This document shows, piece after piece, positions 34,612-43,912 of a stretch of 64,000 nucleotides of DNA. The notes below the pieces were generated by a model, which saw only the letters and a list, made by a program, of their open reading frames with translations, made no database searches and was not told the DNA's origin. Origin of the DNA: Rheinheimera hassiensis (GTDB lineage: Bacteria > Pseudomonadota > Gammaproteobacteria > Enterobacterales > Alteromonadaceae); assembly GCF_022436675.1 (NCBI RefSeq), contig NZ_JAKUJZ010000001.1, positions 496,001 through 560,000 of the forward strand. Reading direction: 5' to 3'. Within the stretch, counting starts at the first letter, position 1. Every line of letters starts with the position of its first letter. Both the position numbers and the translations under genes were made by a program.

Positions 34612-36735
34612 TCAGAACTGATATTTCACACTAACACTGTAGTTTACCGGCGAACCCGGAAGGTTCCATAACTTATGGTAAGAGTTCTCAATGTATGCTT
34701 CGTTAAACAGGTTGTTTACATCAAACTTCAGGCTAAGCTGTTGGCTTAAATCGACAGACGCTGCCAGGTTAACCAGGGTATATGCAGGCAAAATGTAGTT
34801 CGCATCGGTTGTTTCACCCACGCGGTCACCAACGTGGCGTACAGTTACAGCAAAAAAAGCGTCTTTGGCTAATACCTGAGTAAAGTGATTCACAGAAATA
34901 TAGCCAGAGTGTTTAGCGATATTTATTAACCGTGAGCCTTTAGGAATAGGTACACCCCACTCGAGATTGGTTGCCTCTTTAGCTGTTTTTGCGTCAACGT
35001 AGGCATAGCCCAGGTCGATACTGGTGCTTGTCGTCAGGCTGGTCGTTAGCTGAAATTCAATTCCCTGACTTGCTACTTCACCTAAGGTTGCTGAAAAATT
35101 GGAGTTTGGTACAGCCGTCAACATATTGGTTTTTTCTGCATCGAAAATAGCAACACTACCTGAGAAACGTCCGGCGAGATTTTGCCATTTAGCACCGATT
35201 TCAAAAGAGCTGGTTTCCTCAGGAGCAAAGGCATTTCTGTCAGAATCCAGCCCCGGGTTGGGTCTGAAGCCTTCAGCATAACTGGTGTACAAATTCACAC
35301 TGTCGTTAATTTCATAAACAAAGCCGGCCCGTGGTGTAAATTGTGTTTTATCCTGGCTTTGAGATACTCCACTGATTCTATTGAAAATATCTTGCTCAAA
35401 CCGATCTACCCGAAAACCAAGTAGTAACTTCGTTCTCTCTGTCAGCTCAATTAAGTCCTGGGCATAAAAACCTAAGCCTTGCTGTTTTTCATCCGTCAGT
35501 GTTGCCGGTAACACGTCCGGGCGGAAGATGGTGTAATCAGGATTATTCGGGTCAATGCTATAGGTTGTATCGCCAGATCCCCAGACTGTTCGCCACAATC
35601 TGTAATCAGTGTCCAGGTTATAATTGTAATAATCTACGCCGACCAATACGTTATTCACAATACCGGCAAGCTGGATGTTACCACTTAGCTCAAAACGTAA
35701 AGACAGATCCCGTGCCTGATAATCCCGCTCTCTGCGTTGTCTTGATAAACGATTGGGATCAGTTAACAGCAACTGCCTGCCATCTGATAACTCTGTATCT
35801 GAAGATTGCCCCTTCATGGATGAATCTCTGTAGGCAAAACCGGTTAACAGGTGCCAATCCTGACTCAGTGTATGATTTAAGATCAATTGATGACCAAAGG
35901 CTTTAACTTCGTGGGCACGGTCCCGAATATCACCATAAAAATCTTCAGGATTGGCCGCGTCGAAATCGTTATCTAAAATATAAACACCGCGATCCAGTGG
36001 TTTTTCCTGATCAAGAATTTCCATCTCGTAGCTGAGACTGGTCTGGTCAGAAATGTTCCAGATAAAAGAGGGGTTTAGGTTTAGATTTTTAAAGAAAACA
36101 TGATCCCGGTGTGTATCAGAATCTTCATAAGCCCCCGTAATACGGTAAGCACTGACATCGTTAAGGCCATTGGTGTAGTCAAATTCCAGTACTTTCTTGT
36201 TGTAATTTCCTACTGTTGCCTGAAGGTAACCCTGCTCATCGAACAGGGGTTTCTTGGTGATCACATTGATGGTACCACCAGGCTCTCCCTGGCCGTATAG
36301 CGCAGAACCGGGCCCTTTCATGACTTCAATGGTTTCAATATTTACCGTACTTCTGTTGCCGCTATAGCCGCGTACGTTAAAACCGTTGATTAAGTAACCA
36401 GTTGGATTGGATTCATCGCCGGAAAAACCGCGGATAGCAAAGCTATCAAACATACCACCAGAGTTGTTTTGTCGAACGATAGATGCAGAAAAGTCTAAGG
36501 CGTCACTAAGACGGGTAATGCCCTCGTTTTCTAATTTATCAACACTAATGCGATCGATGGCTTGCGGCGTATCAATAAGTGGTACATTGCCGCGATAAGG
36601 CTGCCAGTGTTTTTTAACTTCAATATGCTCAATACCGGCATTAGCCTCTTGATGCTCAATAGCATTATTGCCGGTATTTTGTGCTGCTGCACTGGTAGAG
36701 ATAGCGAGTAACGAAAATAAGAACCGCTTTTTCAT
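34612..36735 (-). CDS. TonB-dependent siderophore-type receptor
   Basis: I take ATG 36733-36735 (MKKRFLFSLLAISTSAAAQN) as start, giving a 707-residue protein with a signal peptide; the longer frame from 36798 adds a non-signal leader. It has a TonB-box-like IEHIEVKKHWQ (~32), a plug with TPQAIDRISVDKLENEGITRLSDALDF and KGPGSALYGQGEPGGTINVITKKP, and a barrel ending SVSVKYQF. The plug sequence is that of the siderophore-receptor group (FhuA/FpvA-like) without an N-terminal signalling extension. It probably imports an Fe(III)-siderophore. It heads the operon with the ABC exporter. Confidence 0.88.
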   Translation of the reverse strand: MKKRFLFSLLAISTSAAAQNTGNNAIEHQEANAGIEHIEVKKHWQPYRGNVPLIDTPQAIDRISVDKLENEGITRLSDALDFSASIVRQNNSGGMFDSFAIRGFSGDESNPTGYLINGFNVRGYSGNRSTVNIETIEVMKGPGSALYGQGEPGGTINVITKKPLFDEQGYLQATVGNYNKKVLEFDYTNGLNDVSAYRITGAYEDSDTHRDHVFFKNLNLNPSFIWNISDQTSLSYEMEILDQEKPLDRGVYILDNDFDAANPEDFYGDIRDRAHEVKAFGHQLILNHTLSQDWHLLTGFAYRDSSMKGQSSDTELSDGRQLLLTDPNRLSRQRRERDYQARDLSLRFELSGNIQLAGIVNNVLVGVDYYNYNLDTDYRLWRTVWGSGDTTYSIDPNNPDYTIFRPDVLPATLTDEKQQGLGFYAQDLIELTERTKLLLGFRVDRFEQDIFNRISGVSQSQDKTQFTPRAGFVYEINDSVNLYTSYAEGFRPNPGLDSDRNAFAPEETSSFEIGAKWQNLAGRFSGSVAIFDAEKTNMLTAVPNSNFSATLGEVASQGIEFQLTTSLTTSTSIDLGYAYVDAKTAKEATNLEWGVPIPKGSRLINIAKHSGYISVNHFTQVLAKDAFFAVTVRHVGDRVGETTDANYILPAYTLVNLAASVDLSQQLSLKFDVNNLFNEAYIENSYHKLWNLPGSPVNYSVSVKYQF

Positions 36736-36908
36736 GAGTTTTACATTGCTTGGGTGAAGTGATTGGCAAATGTTATAACATAACAATATCCACCGCAATG
36801 AAAGTGCGTAAAACTTGAGATATGAAGCAGGTAGTAAGCGTTGAACTCTTAAATCTTTATAGCCACTTTGGTGGATTTTGGGCTAATTGGCTTTGTTGTA
36901 ACCGCTGA

Positions 36909-37619
36909 TTACCATGGCAATGTGGTGCCGTCCCAGTTAAGTAACTGGCCGGTTTTGTCTGCACTCAGCCCGGCGGCCACACGTGCCAGCCGCTGTGCAG
37001 TCGCAGCCGCGGTTTGTAATTGCCCCTGAGGTAAATTTTGCTGAAAAGGTTCTGACAATGAGGTGTCTGTGGTGCCGGGGTGAATACTCACTATCGCAGC
37101 GGTTTTATTTAGCCTGCCCACCTCAATACTGAGGTTTTTTATCAACATATTCAGCGCTGCTTTGGTCATTCGGTAACTATACCAGCCGCCAAGGGCGTTA
37201 TCACTGATACTGCCCACTTTAGCGCTAAGTGCCAGCACGCGCACATCGGCTTGCTTGCTAAGGTAGGGGAATAACAGTTTAAGGTATAAAGCCGGTACCT
37301 GCACATTAGTTAAAAAACGTTCAGCCAGGATGGCAGTATCCAACTGGCGAATGGTTTTTTCCGGCATAGCTTTGTCGTCGTGCAATACGCCATTACAAAT
37401 GAAGATGGTATCCGGCTGATACAGCAATGCCTGCTTTACCACCTGTGCGCTGTGTTCTTCCGATAGCAACGGGGCTTGCAGCCAGTGCATGCCAGCGTTG
37501 CCGACACTATTATTTTGCCGGCTTATTGTACAAACACTGGCGCCGCTATCTGCGTAATGCCGGGCCAGCGCCAAACCTATGCCTTTACTGGCGCCAATAA
37601 CCAACACAGACTGCGTCAT
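36909..37619 (-). CDS. Short-chain dehydrogenase/reductase (SDR)
   Basis: A 236-residue SDR with cofactor motif GASKGIGLALA (~8-18), catalytic serine in LSAKVGS and YxxxK in YSYRMTKAALN (Tyr ~149, Lys ~153). It resembles the CsgA-like, cell-signalling SDR subgroup. Its start overlaps the stop of the FAD-dependent oxidoreductase gene by four bases, so they are translated together. An NAD(P)-dependent carbonyl reduction is expected. The substrate is unknown. Confidence 0.87.
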   Translation of the reverse strand: MTQSVLVIGASKGIGLALARHYADSGASVCTISRQNNSVGNAGMHWLQAPLLSEEHSAQVVKQALLYQPDTIFICNGVLHDDKAMPEKTIRQLDTAILAERFLTNVQVPALYLKLLFPYLSKQADVRVLALSAKVGSISDNALGGWYSYRMTKAALNMLIKNLSIEVGRLNKTAAIVSIHPGTTDTSLSEPFQQNLPQGQLQTAAATAQRLARVAAGLSADKTGQLLNWDGTTLPW

Positions 37620-38590
37620 AGCGTTAACTCCTCTGCCAATTGCACGCCACTTAACCAGGCGTTTTCTACCCGGCCACCGTTAAGCCAGTCTCCGGCCAGC
37701 CCCAGCGCTAATGCCGGTAAATATATTGCGCCAGCTACCGGAAACTCAGCTGCCTGCTGGGCATAACGCCAGCGATGGCAAAGGGTTGTTACCGCATTTA
37801 TTGGCTGCCCGCTTATCTGCTGTAAGGCTATAACAGCCTGCTCAGCTATGACTTCAGTGCTGGCTTCAAGATGTTGGGCTGAAAACGCCGGGCTGAAATG
37901 CAACAGCCAGTGCTCTGCACTGCAACGCCCCGGTTTGGAGGCTTGCCGGGCCAGCCAGCTGAGAGGGTGGTTTTTAACAAAAATAGCGTCATAAGGCAGG
38001 AAAGGTTGCTCAAGCTGAATATTTACCGCCCAGCATGGCAACAGCGCCGTAGCGGCAAATAGTGTTGTCAGCCGGGCACTTTGTGTCAGAACAGGCTGTA
38101 ATAACTGCTGCGCCTGCTGCTGTGGTATCGCCAGCACCAGTTGGCTAAAGCTGCCAAGCGCAATACCCTTACTGAACAGTTGCCAATACTTACCATCAAA
38201 TTGCAGCTGATCTATCTGGCAATTGCACTGCAGGTGAATGTTATTCAGTAACTGCACCACCGGCGCCTGCATAGCAGGCTGGCCAATATAGCGTTCGGTA
38301 TTATCCGGTGATGGCATGAGGTTACCGCCATCAAACACAGCCAAACGGCCATTCCAGCGGCTAATAGTGTCTGTTTGCAGCCATTTATCACACTGCGCCC
38401 GAAAAGCGTCGCTACGGGCAGTAAAATACTGCGCACCTAAATCCAGGTAACCCTGCTCAGTGCGCTTGCTGCTCATACGCCCGCCGGCACTGCGGCCTTT
38501 ATCAAACACCACCACATCATGCCCCTGCTGCGTAAGTGCAGCGGCACAGGCGGCGCCGGCGATACCTGCGCCAATAATTGCTATTGTCAC
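37616..38590 (-). CDS. FAD-dependent oxidoreductase (renalase/amine-oxidase-like)
   Basis: A 324-residue protein with the FAD dinucleotide-binding motif IGAGIAGAACAAALTQQGHDVVVFDKG (~5-31) and the GGRMSS motif that follows it in renalase- and phytoene-dehydrogenase-like proteins. The C terminus has AGDWLNGGRVENAWLSGVQLAEEL, the second FAD-contact region typical of this group. It lies between the PepSY/small membrane protein pair and the SDR. A redox role for a small molecule is likely; an iron link is only suggested by position. Confidence 0.85.
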   Translation of the reverse strand: MTIAIIGAGIAGAACAAALTQQGHDVVVFDKGRSAGGRMSSKRTEQGYLDLGAQYFTARSDAFRAQCDKWLQTDTISRWNGRLAVFDGGNLMPSPDNTERYIGQPAMQAPVVQLLNNIHLQCNCQIDQLQFDGKYWQLFSKGIALGSFSQLVLAIPQQQAQQLLQPVLTQSARLTTLFAATALLPCWAVNIQLEQPFLPYDAIFVKNHPLSWLARQASKPGRCSAEHWLLHFSPAFSAQHLEASTEVIAEQAVIALQQISGQPINAVTTLCHRWRYAQQAAEFPVAGAIYLPALALGLAGDWLNGGRVENAWLSGVQLAEELTL

Positions 38591-38655
38591 CCTTTACTAC
38601 CTGTGGTTTGTTTGGCATGCCACAGGTTACGCGCCAACACTGCGGCGCGATCAGG

Positions 38656-39132
38656 CTATGGCAGAATTTTGGGCAGTAATTCCGGTGGTAGCTCCCAGCT
38701 GCTGGTCAGCAGTTCACCCTGCCAGGTTTCAATAGTAAGCCAAAGTTTATCCGTGGCACTAAACTGCTTTGGCGCTATCGCATGTACATGCAGGCCATGT
38801 TCACTGCCATGTAATATGCCTTCATCACCTTGTTGCAGTGTGGCAAGTGGCAACGCTGAGGGGCCAATATTCACGTATCCCTGGCGGATAGTATTAACAT
38901 CGCCTTGCTTAAACATCAGCAAAAAATCTTTTACAAACTCTTCGTGGTGCGCATAAGGCTGCTTTAAATCAAACGGCATTGGCGTTATAACGTAAGGGCC
39001 AACAGCTTGCTCGCTCCAGGCTGGCGGGAATACCGGCGTTAACGAGTCATACAAAAACCAGAACGGCAATATCAGCAGCAAACCGCTTAACTTAAATTTA
39101 TTACGCTGCCAAAAGCTGTTTTTAAACGCCAT
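38656..39132 (-). CDS. Membrane-anchored protein of unknown function beside PepSY gene
   Basis: A 158-residue protein with one N-terminal membrane helix (KLSGLLLILPFWFLYDS) and a soluble domain rich in histidine (HGSEHGLHVHAIAP, ~105-118), suggesting metal handling in the periplasm. It overlaps the PepSY gene by 11 bases, so they work together. The family is not recognised. An accessory role to PepSY in iron or siderophore reduction is a reasonable guess. Confidence 0.7.
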   Translation of the reverse strand: MAFKNSFWQRNKFKLSGLLLILPFWFLYDSLTPVFPPAWSEQAVGPYVITPMPFDLKQPYAHHEEFVKDFLLMFKQGDVNTIRQGYVNIGPSALPLATLQQGDEGILHGSEHGLHVHAIAPKQFSATDKLWLTIETWQGELLTSSWELPPELLPKILP

Positions 39133-40276
39133 CTTTGGCCTCCGTTAACAGGTTGTTGTCGGTGCTGCGCCGCTCTCTGGCCGCTTTCACGGTGCGGCTG
39201 CCCCACATCATAAAACCGGTAATCGACATACCACTTAATATCAGGCCAAACACAAACCACAATAATTTCGTCCAGATCCCACCCAGAGTGCCATAGTGCA
39301 GCGGGTCGGCAATATGCATTACCGTTTGCAGTGCTGTCATGGTTTCTGGTGATTTGGCTTTGGCAATTTCGCCGGTCCAGGGGTTAATATTCAGATGATA
39401 CGAATACTGATCATAGAAAATATGGTCGCCACCGCCCACCAGCGTATACATACCGCGGTTATGCTCTGGCAGCATCAGGTAGCTTGGCTGAAAATCCGGG
39501 AAGCGCTGCTGTGTTATCTGCATTGCCGCAGCGAAATCGACCTTAGGTGCTTGTTGTTCTGTCGGTAAGTCATGAATGGCGACAATAGGATCATGCGGCT
39601 CGATATCAATATCGGCGTGCCACAGCACTGCCTGCACCAGATACCACACCCCGGTGGCACTCATCACCAATAAAAACCAGATAGACCATACCCCGGCTAA
39701 ACGGTGTAAGTCGGTCAGGATAGTTTTTTTCCCCTGATTCAGCCGCAATTTGGGCTGGGTAAAAGCACGCCAGAAGTTTTTATAGATAATCAGGCCGGTA
39801 ATTAAGGCCCCCAGCATTACTATTGCCATGGCACACACCAGATAATAGCCAACGCTGTAGCCGTTTTGCCACGGAAACAGCAACCAGCCGTGCAGGCTGC
39901 GCATAAAATTAATAAAGGTTATGCCTTGATTAACCTCCTGAATTTCGCCGGTGTACTGATTAACGTAGGCAATGGCCATTGGCTTATCGTGATCAGTAAA
40001 CATCACGCCATTTACCAGGTAGGGTTCAAACGCCACAACCATGGTAATTGCTGCCGTAGGATGTGCCTGCTGCACTATTTCTACCAGTTCTGCGGTGGGT
40101 TTGGCTGGCAGGTTGTCAGGATTTGTTGCACGCGATGCCGGGTTGGTTAGCCAGGTAAGTTCATGACTTAATACAGCAACCGTGCCGCTTAAACAAACAA
40201 AGCAAAACACCAACCAGATCGGCAGCGAAAACCAGCCATGCAACTGAAACCAAAAACGATTACTGAGTTTTGCCAT
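39122..40276 (-). CDS. PepSY-associated TM-helix protein (PiuB-like iron/siderophore reductase)
   Basis: A 384-residue inner-membrane protein with four helices (~10-30, 140-165, 190-215 and 335-360) and periplasmic PepSY domains between them. Conserved segments are LHGWFSLPIWLVFCFVCLSGTVAVLSHE at the N terminus, MRSLHGWLLFP and DLHRLAGVWSIWFLLVMSATG; the histidines in the helices can bind haem. Such proteins lie in iron-uptake loci and are thought to reduce Fe(III)-siderophores. A Fur-box-like sequence lies about 75 bases upstream. It begins the leftward operon with the small membrane protein. Confidence 0.88.
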   Translation of the reverse strand: MAKLSNRFWFQLHGWFSLPIWLVFCFVCLSGTVAVLSHELTWLTNPASRATNPDNLPAKPTAELVEIVQQAHPTAAITMVVAFEPYLVNGVMFTDHDKPMAIAYVNQYTGEIQEVNQGITFINFMRSLHGWLLFPWQNGYSVGYYLVCAMAIVMLGALITGLIIYKNFWRAFTQPKLRLNQGKKTILTDLHRLAGVWSIWFLLVMSATGVWYLVQAVLWHADIDIEPHDPIVAIHDLPTEQQAPKVDFAAAMQITQQRFPDFQPSYLMLPEHNRGMYTLVGGGDHIFYDQYSYHLNINPWTGEIAKAKSPETMTALQTVMHIADPLHYGTLGGIWTKLLWFVFGLILSGMSITGFMMWGSRTVKAARERRSTDNNLLTEAKDGV

Positions 40277-40353
40277 CTTTTAGTGCCTGTGTACCTTACA
40301 TCAAGCCACATATATTAATGTTAATAGGAATCCTTATCAACCGCTATTGTGAT

Positions 40354-40372
40354 TGATATCGATTATCATTTA
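40354..40372. promoter_or_regulatory. Fur-box-like operator before the PepSY gene
   Basis: GATATCGATTATCATTTAT matches the GATAATGATAATCATTATC consensus at 13 of 19 positions, with the strongest match in ATTATCATT. It lies about 75-95 bases before the PepSY start, in an AT-rich promoter. Iron repression by Fur is inferred from the match and the gene function. Confidence 0.55.
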
Positions 40373-40418
40373 TAAATATTAAACCAGAAGTAAATTGAGC
40401 TGAGCTGACCCTGCCAGC

Positions 40419-41726
40419 TCAGACAAAGCTTAATACCAGACTGATAATTACCCCGGTAATAACCAGTTGTACCAGACAAAAGCCCATAATATCTTTAGCT
40501 TTTAAACCCGCAATGGCCAATACCGGCAAAGCCCAAAACGGCTGAATAAGGTTGGTCCAGGCATCGCCCCAGGCCACGGCCATGGCAATGCGGCTAACAT
40601 CAGCACCCAACTCCAGCGCCGCCGGCAGCATTACCGGTGCCTGCACTGCCCACTGGCCGCCGCCTGAAGGTACAAAGATATTCACAATACCGGCGCTGAT
40701 AAAGCTCCAGAACGCCAGTGATTCGGCGCTGGCAAAGCTGATAAACCACTGCGACATACTTTGTGCCAGGCCTGATTGCACCATAATAGCCATAATGCCG
40801 GCATAAAACGGAAACTGAATAACAATGCCGGCACCGCCGGCTATCGCCTGTTGCAGGCTGTGCAGCAAACGTCTTGGTGTGCCGTGCAGTACTATGGCAA
40901 GAAATAAAAATAAGAAGTTAACGATATTCAGGTTCAATGTGCCGCCTTTGGCAAAGTATTGCACTAAGTAGGCAATACCGGCAAAGCCGACCAACAACGC
41001 CAGCACCAGGCTGTTTTCCAGCTTATCAGCCGGCCGCGCACTGCCGGTATCCAGCGGCTGAGCAGGCTGCAGCTTGGCCGGGTCAACATACACACTGTCG
41101 CCTTTGGCCGGTAACATCAGATAATTCACCAGCGGTACGGCGATAAACAGCAGTGCGACTAACAGCAGATTAAAACCGGCAAAAATGGTTTCGCTGGTGG
41201 GAATAATGCCAATTTGCGCTTCGCTGAAATGATTTGGTGTGGCGATAGTCAGCGGCACTGAGCCAGCCAGGCCGCCATGCCACACCACAAAACCGGAATA
41301 GGCGCTGGCCACCAGCAGGCGGTAATCTACTTTGATGCGCCGCGCTAAGGCTTTGGCAAATAAAGCGCCGACTACTAATCCAAAACCCCAGTTTAACCAA
41401 CTGGCAATTAATGAGATCACCGTTACCAGCACTATCGCCTGGCCGGCGGTTTTTGCCAGTGCGGCAAGGCGGTTTAATATAGCCGTGATCAACGGCGTAT
41501 TGGCCAGCATAAAGCCGGTAATCAGTACCAGCAGCATCTGCATGGAAAAACCGAGTAAGCCCCAGAAGCCATCACCCCAATAGCCTATAACGGCCAGCGG
41601 GCTTTGTTGCTCAAACAGCACTGCTGCGGCAAACACCACTATGCTGAGTAGTAACACAAAGATGTAGGGATCGGGCAGGTAGCGTTCAACCAGTTTAACA
41701 AGGGGTTTAGCTGCGGCGTTTAACAT
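40419..41726 (-). CDS. atoE: Short-chain fatty acid transporter (AtoE family)
   Basis: A 435-residue inner-membrane transporter with 10-12 helices, starting MLNAAAKPLVKLVERYLPDPYIFVLLLSIVVF, which is typical of AtoE-family proteins. The motifs WLNWGFGLVVGALFAKALARR and NIFVPSGGGQWAVQAPVMLPAA are characteristic. The family imports acetate, butyrate and similar acids by proton symport. No partner acyl-CoA transferase is adjacent, so it stands alone. The symbol reflects homology only. Confidence 0.85.
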   Translation of the reverse strand: MLNAAAKPLVKLVERYLPDPYIFVLLLSIVVFAAAVLFEQQSPLAVIGYWGDGFWGLLGFSMQMLLVLITGFMLANTPLITAILNRLAALAKTAGQAIVLVTVISLIASWLNWGFGLVVGALFAKALARRIKVDYRLLVASAYSGFVVWHGGLAGSVPLTIATPNHFSEAQIGIIPTSETIFAGFNLLLVALLFIAVPLVNYLMLPAKGDSVYVDPAKLQPAQPLDTGSARPADKLENSLVLALLVGFAGIAYLVQYFAKGGTLNLNIVNFLFLFLAIVLHGTPRRLLHSLQQAIAGGAGIVIQFPFYAGIMAIMVQSGLAQSMSQWFISFASAESLAFWSFISAGIVNIFVPSGGGQWAVQAPVMLPAALELGADVSRIAMAVAWGDAWTNLIQPFWALPVLAIAGLKAKDIMGFCLVQLVITGVIISLVLSFV

Positions 41727-41844
41727 GGCAACTCACTGAATCAACAGAATGTTGCACTTAGCCTAACGCGAAAAGTGAAAGGTTGCCAGCCAGTCGGATC
41801 AGCTCCGGCCTGGCTGGCAGGTTTACCCAGCGGTTCTGCCTGGC

Positions 41845-42243
41845 TTAACCCTTGTTTGACGCAGGGGTTTTCGCCATAGCGAGAATTTTGTTACGCAGGG
41901 CTTCATCCTGCTGAGCCTGTTGGGCGATGGCATTGTATTCATCAGCAGTTAAACCCGCCGCTTCCACCGCTTTTACCATTTCAGCCTGTGCTTCTTGCTG
42001 CACTTGCTGGGCTTGCTCCGGCGTTTCAGCTGCCTGGAACTTACTTTCATACTCTGAGCCAACTTTCTGGATGGAATCCATAGCTACACTGAACTTCAGC
42101 AAATTAGCGTCACTCAAATCTACCGCACTTTGCTGCGTAGCTGCTGCAGCCTGAGTAGGCGTCTCTGTAGCAGTTTGTTGTGCCAACGCTGCACCAGACA
42201 GGGTAAGACCAGCCAGAATGGCGGCTAAATAAGTTTTACGCAT
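41845..42243 (-). CDS. DUF4168 family secreted protein
   Basis: The start is at ATG 42241-42243, with GGAG seven bases upstream, giving 132 residues; the frame is open to 42270 but that part is poor. There is a signal peptide (MRKTYLAAILAGLTLSGAALAQ). The mature protein is helical and rich in Gln, Ala and Glu, with LLKFSVAMDSIQKVGSEYESKF and the AGLTADEYNAIAQQAQQDEAL region that marks DUF4168 proteins. It is periplasmic. Function is unknown. Confidence 0.8.
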   Translation of the reverse strand: MRKTYLAAILAGLTLSGAALAQQTATETPTQAAAATQQSAVDLSDANLLKFSVAMDSIQKVGSEYESKFQAAETPEQAQQVQQEAQAEMVKAVEAAGLTADEYNAIAQQAQQDEALRNKILAMAKTPASNKG

Positions 42244-42412
42244 AAAGAGTCTCCTCTGATAACAATTCATTATTACTGTTGCAATGTTACTATTGCCAGT
42301 TGCGTGCCAATTTTTAAGCTGTTGAATTTAATGAATTATATTTAAATGGCGACTTGAGATTCGGCTATACCGCTAAGTTTATGTATACTTATTACACACC
42401 AAAGGAGACATT

Positions 42413-43912
42413 GTGACAAAACTATCCAGTTTACTACGCTGGCCTCAAGGCAGCTTACAGCGCAGCTTGTTCTGCTATGTGGTTTTACCTATGTTATTGC
42501 TGTGTGGCCTGGCCATCCGCTTTGGCCTTAGCTTTACCCACGACATGGTAAGCCAGAGCCTGCGCAGCGATCTGGAGCTAATCGGCCGGGCCATTCGTAC
42601 CCCGGTAAGTGACGCCCTGCTCAGTGGCGATGGCAATGCTATACTGGCAAATCTGGAATCGGTGTTTGCCATCAATGAAATTTATGGTGCTGCGGTTTAT
42701 AACACCAGTGGCAGGCTGGTAGCCTCGACCGGGCTGGCAGAAACTGATTTAACCCGCTCACTGGCGGCCTCGGAAGCCGTGCGTACCGGCGAGCAGCAGG
42801 AATCTTATAGTGTGGTATCCGGCTGGCAGTTATATTCGCAGTTTATGCCGGTAACCGATCGCAGTGGCCGTATTCATGGCCTGCTGCAAATTACCCGCCG
42901 CGCCAGTGACTTTGAGCAATCATTAACCCATTTGTCCCGTCTGGCTTGGCTTAGCTGGGGCGCGCTGGCGCTGCTCAGTTTTTTAATTATCCGCTTTGGC
43001 CATAACAAGGCCATTGGCCGCTATTTATGGCAGCTGCAGGGCAGTATGCGCCGGGTGGCGCAAGGCGAGTTGCAACACCGGGCTGTGCTGTCTGGCCCGG
43101 CCGAGTTTCAGGAAGTCGGCCATGGTTTAAACGCCATGCTAGACAGCATGCAGCAGGCCGAGCATCAGCTGCGCCAGCAGCAGCTGCAACAACAACTGCT
43201 GACCCAGCAATTAAAAGAACAGGAAAAAATGGCGGTAATAGGTCAGTTGGTAAGTGGCGTAGCGCATGAGCTTGGCGCTCCGCTCACGGTAATTGATGGC
43301 CGTGTACAACGCGTACTGCGCGAGCACAACGATAAAGACACCGAGCGACAGTTGCAGGCCGTACGTAATCAGGTGTCGCGCTTAAGCACACTGGTACGGC
43401 AATTACAGGCATTTGCTTATACGCCGGTGGCCCAGCGCCAGCCGCTGTCAGTAGCCGAATTATTACAACAGGCCATTCACAGCCTCAGTTTTGAGTTGCA
43501 GGCCGAAGATACACAGCCGCAGTTGCAACAGCCGTGCCCGAAAGTAACGCTGTATGGTGACGCGGGCCGGCTTGAACTGGCGTTGGTGAATTTACTGCGT
43601 AATGCGGTGCAGGCGGCAACCAGCAGTGTATTGGTGCAGGTGGAAGCAAATGCCGGCGAGCTGGCCATTAGTGTGCTGGATGATGGCGCCGGTTTACCGC
43701 CGCAATTTAGTACCGAACAGCTGTTATCACCGTTTGTGTCTACCAAAGCGCAGGGCCGCGGTACCGGGCTGGGGCTGGCCATAGTGCAGCAAATTGTGCT
43801 GGAGCATCAGGGTAAACTGTTGTTGTCGAACCGGCCAGAAGGCGGCGGTTGTGTGCGTATAACCCTGCCGTTACAGGCAGAAATAGCAGCTAAACCGGAG
43901 GCCAATGTATGA
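42413..43912 (+). CDS. Sensor histidine kinase of the NtrB-like type
   Basis: A 499-residue membrane kinase starting at GTG 42413, preceded by AAAGGAG. It has one helix at ~20-42, a periplasmic sensor (~45-175), a second helix (~180-200), a HAMP region (~200-250), a Gln-rich coiled coil (~250-280) and the phospho-acceptor His in GVAHELGAPLTVIDG (~284). The ATP-binding domain shows N-box LRNAVQAA, G1 DDGAGLP and G2 GRGTGLGLAIV. It overlaps the response regulator gene by four bases and is its partner. The signal is unknown. Confidence 0.92.
   Translation: MTKLSSLLRWPQGSLQRSLFCYVVLPMLLLCGLAIRFGLSFTHDMVSQSLRSDLELIGRAIRTPVSDALLSGDGNAILANLESVFAINEIYGAAVYNTSGRLVASTGLAETDLTRSLAASEAVRTGEQQESYSVVSGWQLYSQFMPVTDRSGRIHGLLQITRRASDFEQSLTHLSRLAWLSWGALALLSFLIIRFGHNKAIGRYLWQLQGSMRRVAQGELQHRAVLSGPAEFQEVGHGLNAMLDSMQQAEHQLRQQQLQQQLLTQQLKEQEKMAVIGQLVSGVAHELGAPLTVIDGRVQRVLREHNDKDTERQLQAVRNQVSRLSTLVRQLQAFAYTPVAQRQPLSVAELLQQAIHSLSFELQAEDTQPQLQQPCPKVTLYGDAGRLELALVNLLRNAVQAATSSVLVQVEANAGELAISVLDDGAGLPPQFSTEQLLSPFVSTKAQGRGTGLGLAIVQQIVLEHQGKLLLSNRPEGGGCVRITLPLQAEIAAKPEANV

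Noticed and set aside
36771-36780. TGTTATAACA palindrome upstream of the siderophore-type receptor as a possible Fur box
   Set aside because: It is only ten bases, AT-rich and does not fit the GATAATGATAATCATTATC pattern; more likely part of a promoter.
40400-40422. CTGAGCTG/CAGCTCAG hairpin at the end of the fatty acid transporter gene
   Set aside because: It overlaps the stop codon and has no T tract on the transcribed strand, so it is not a convincing terminator.
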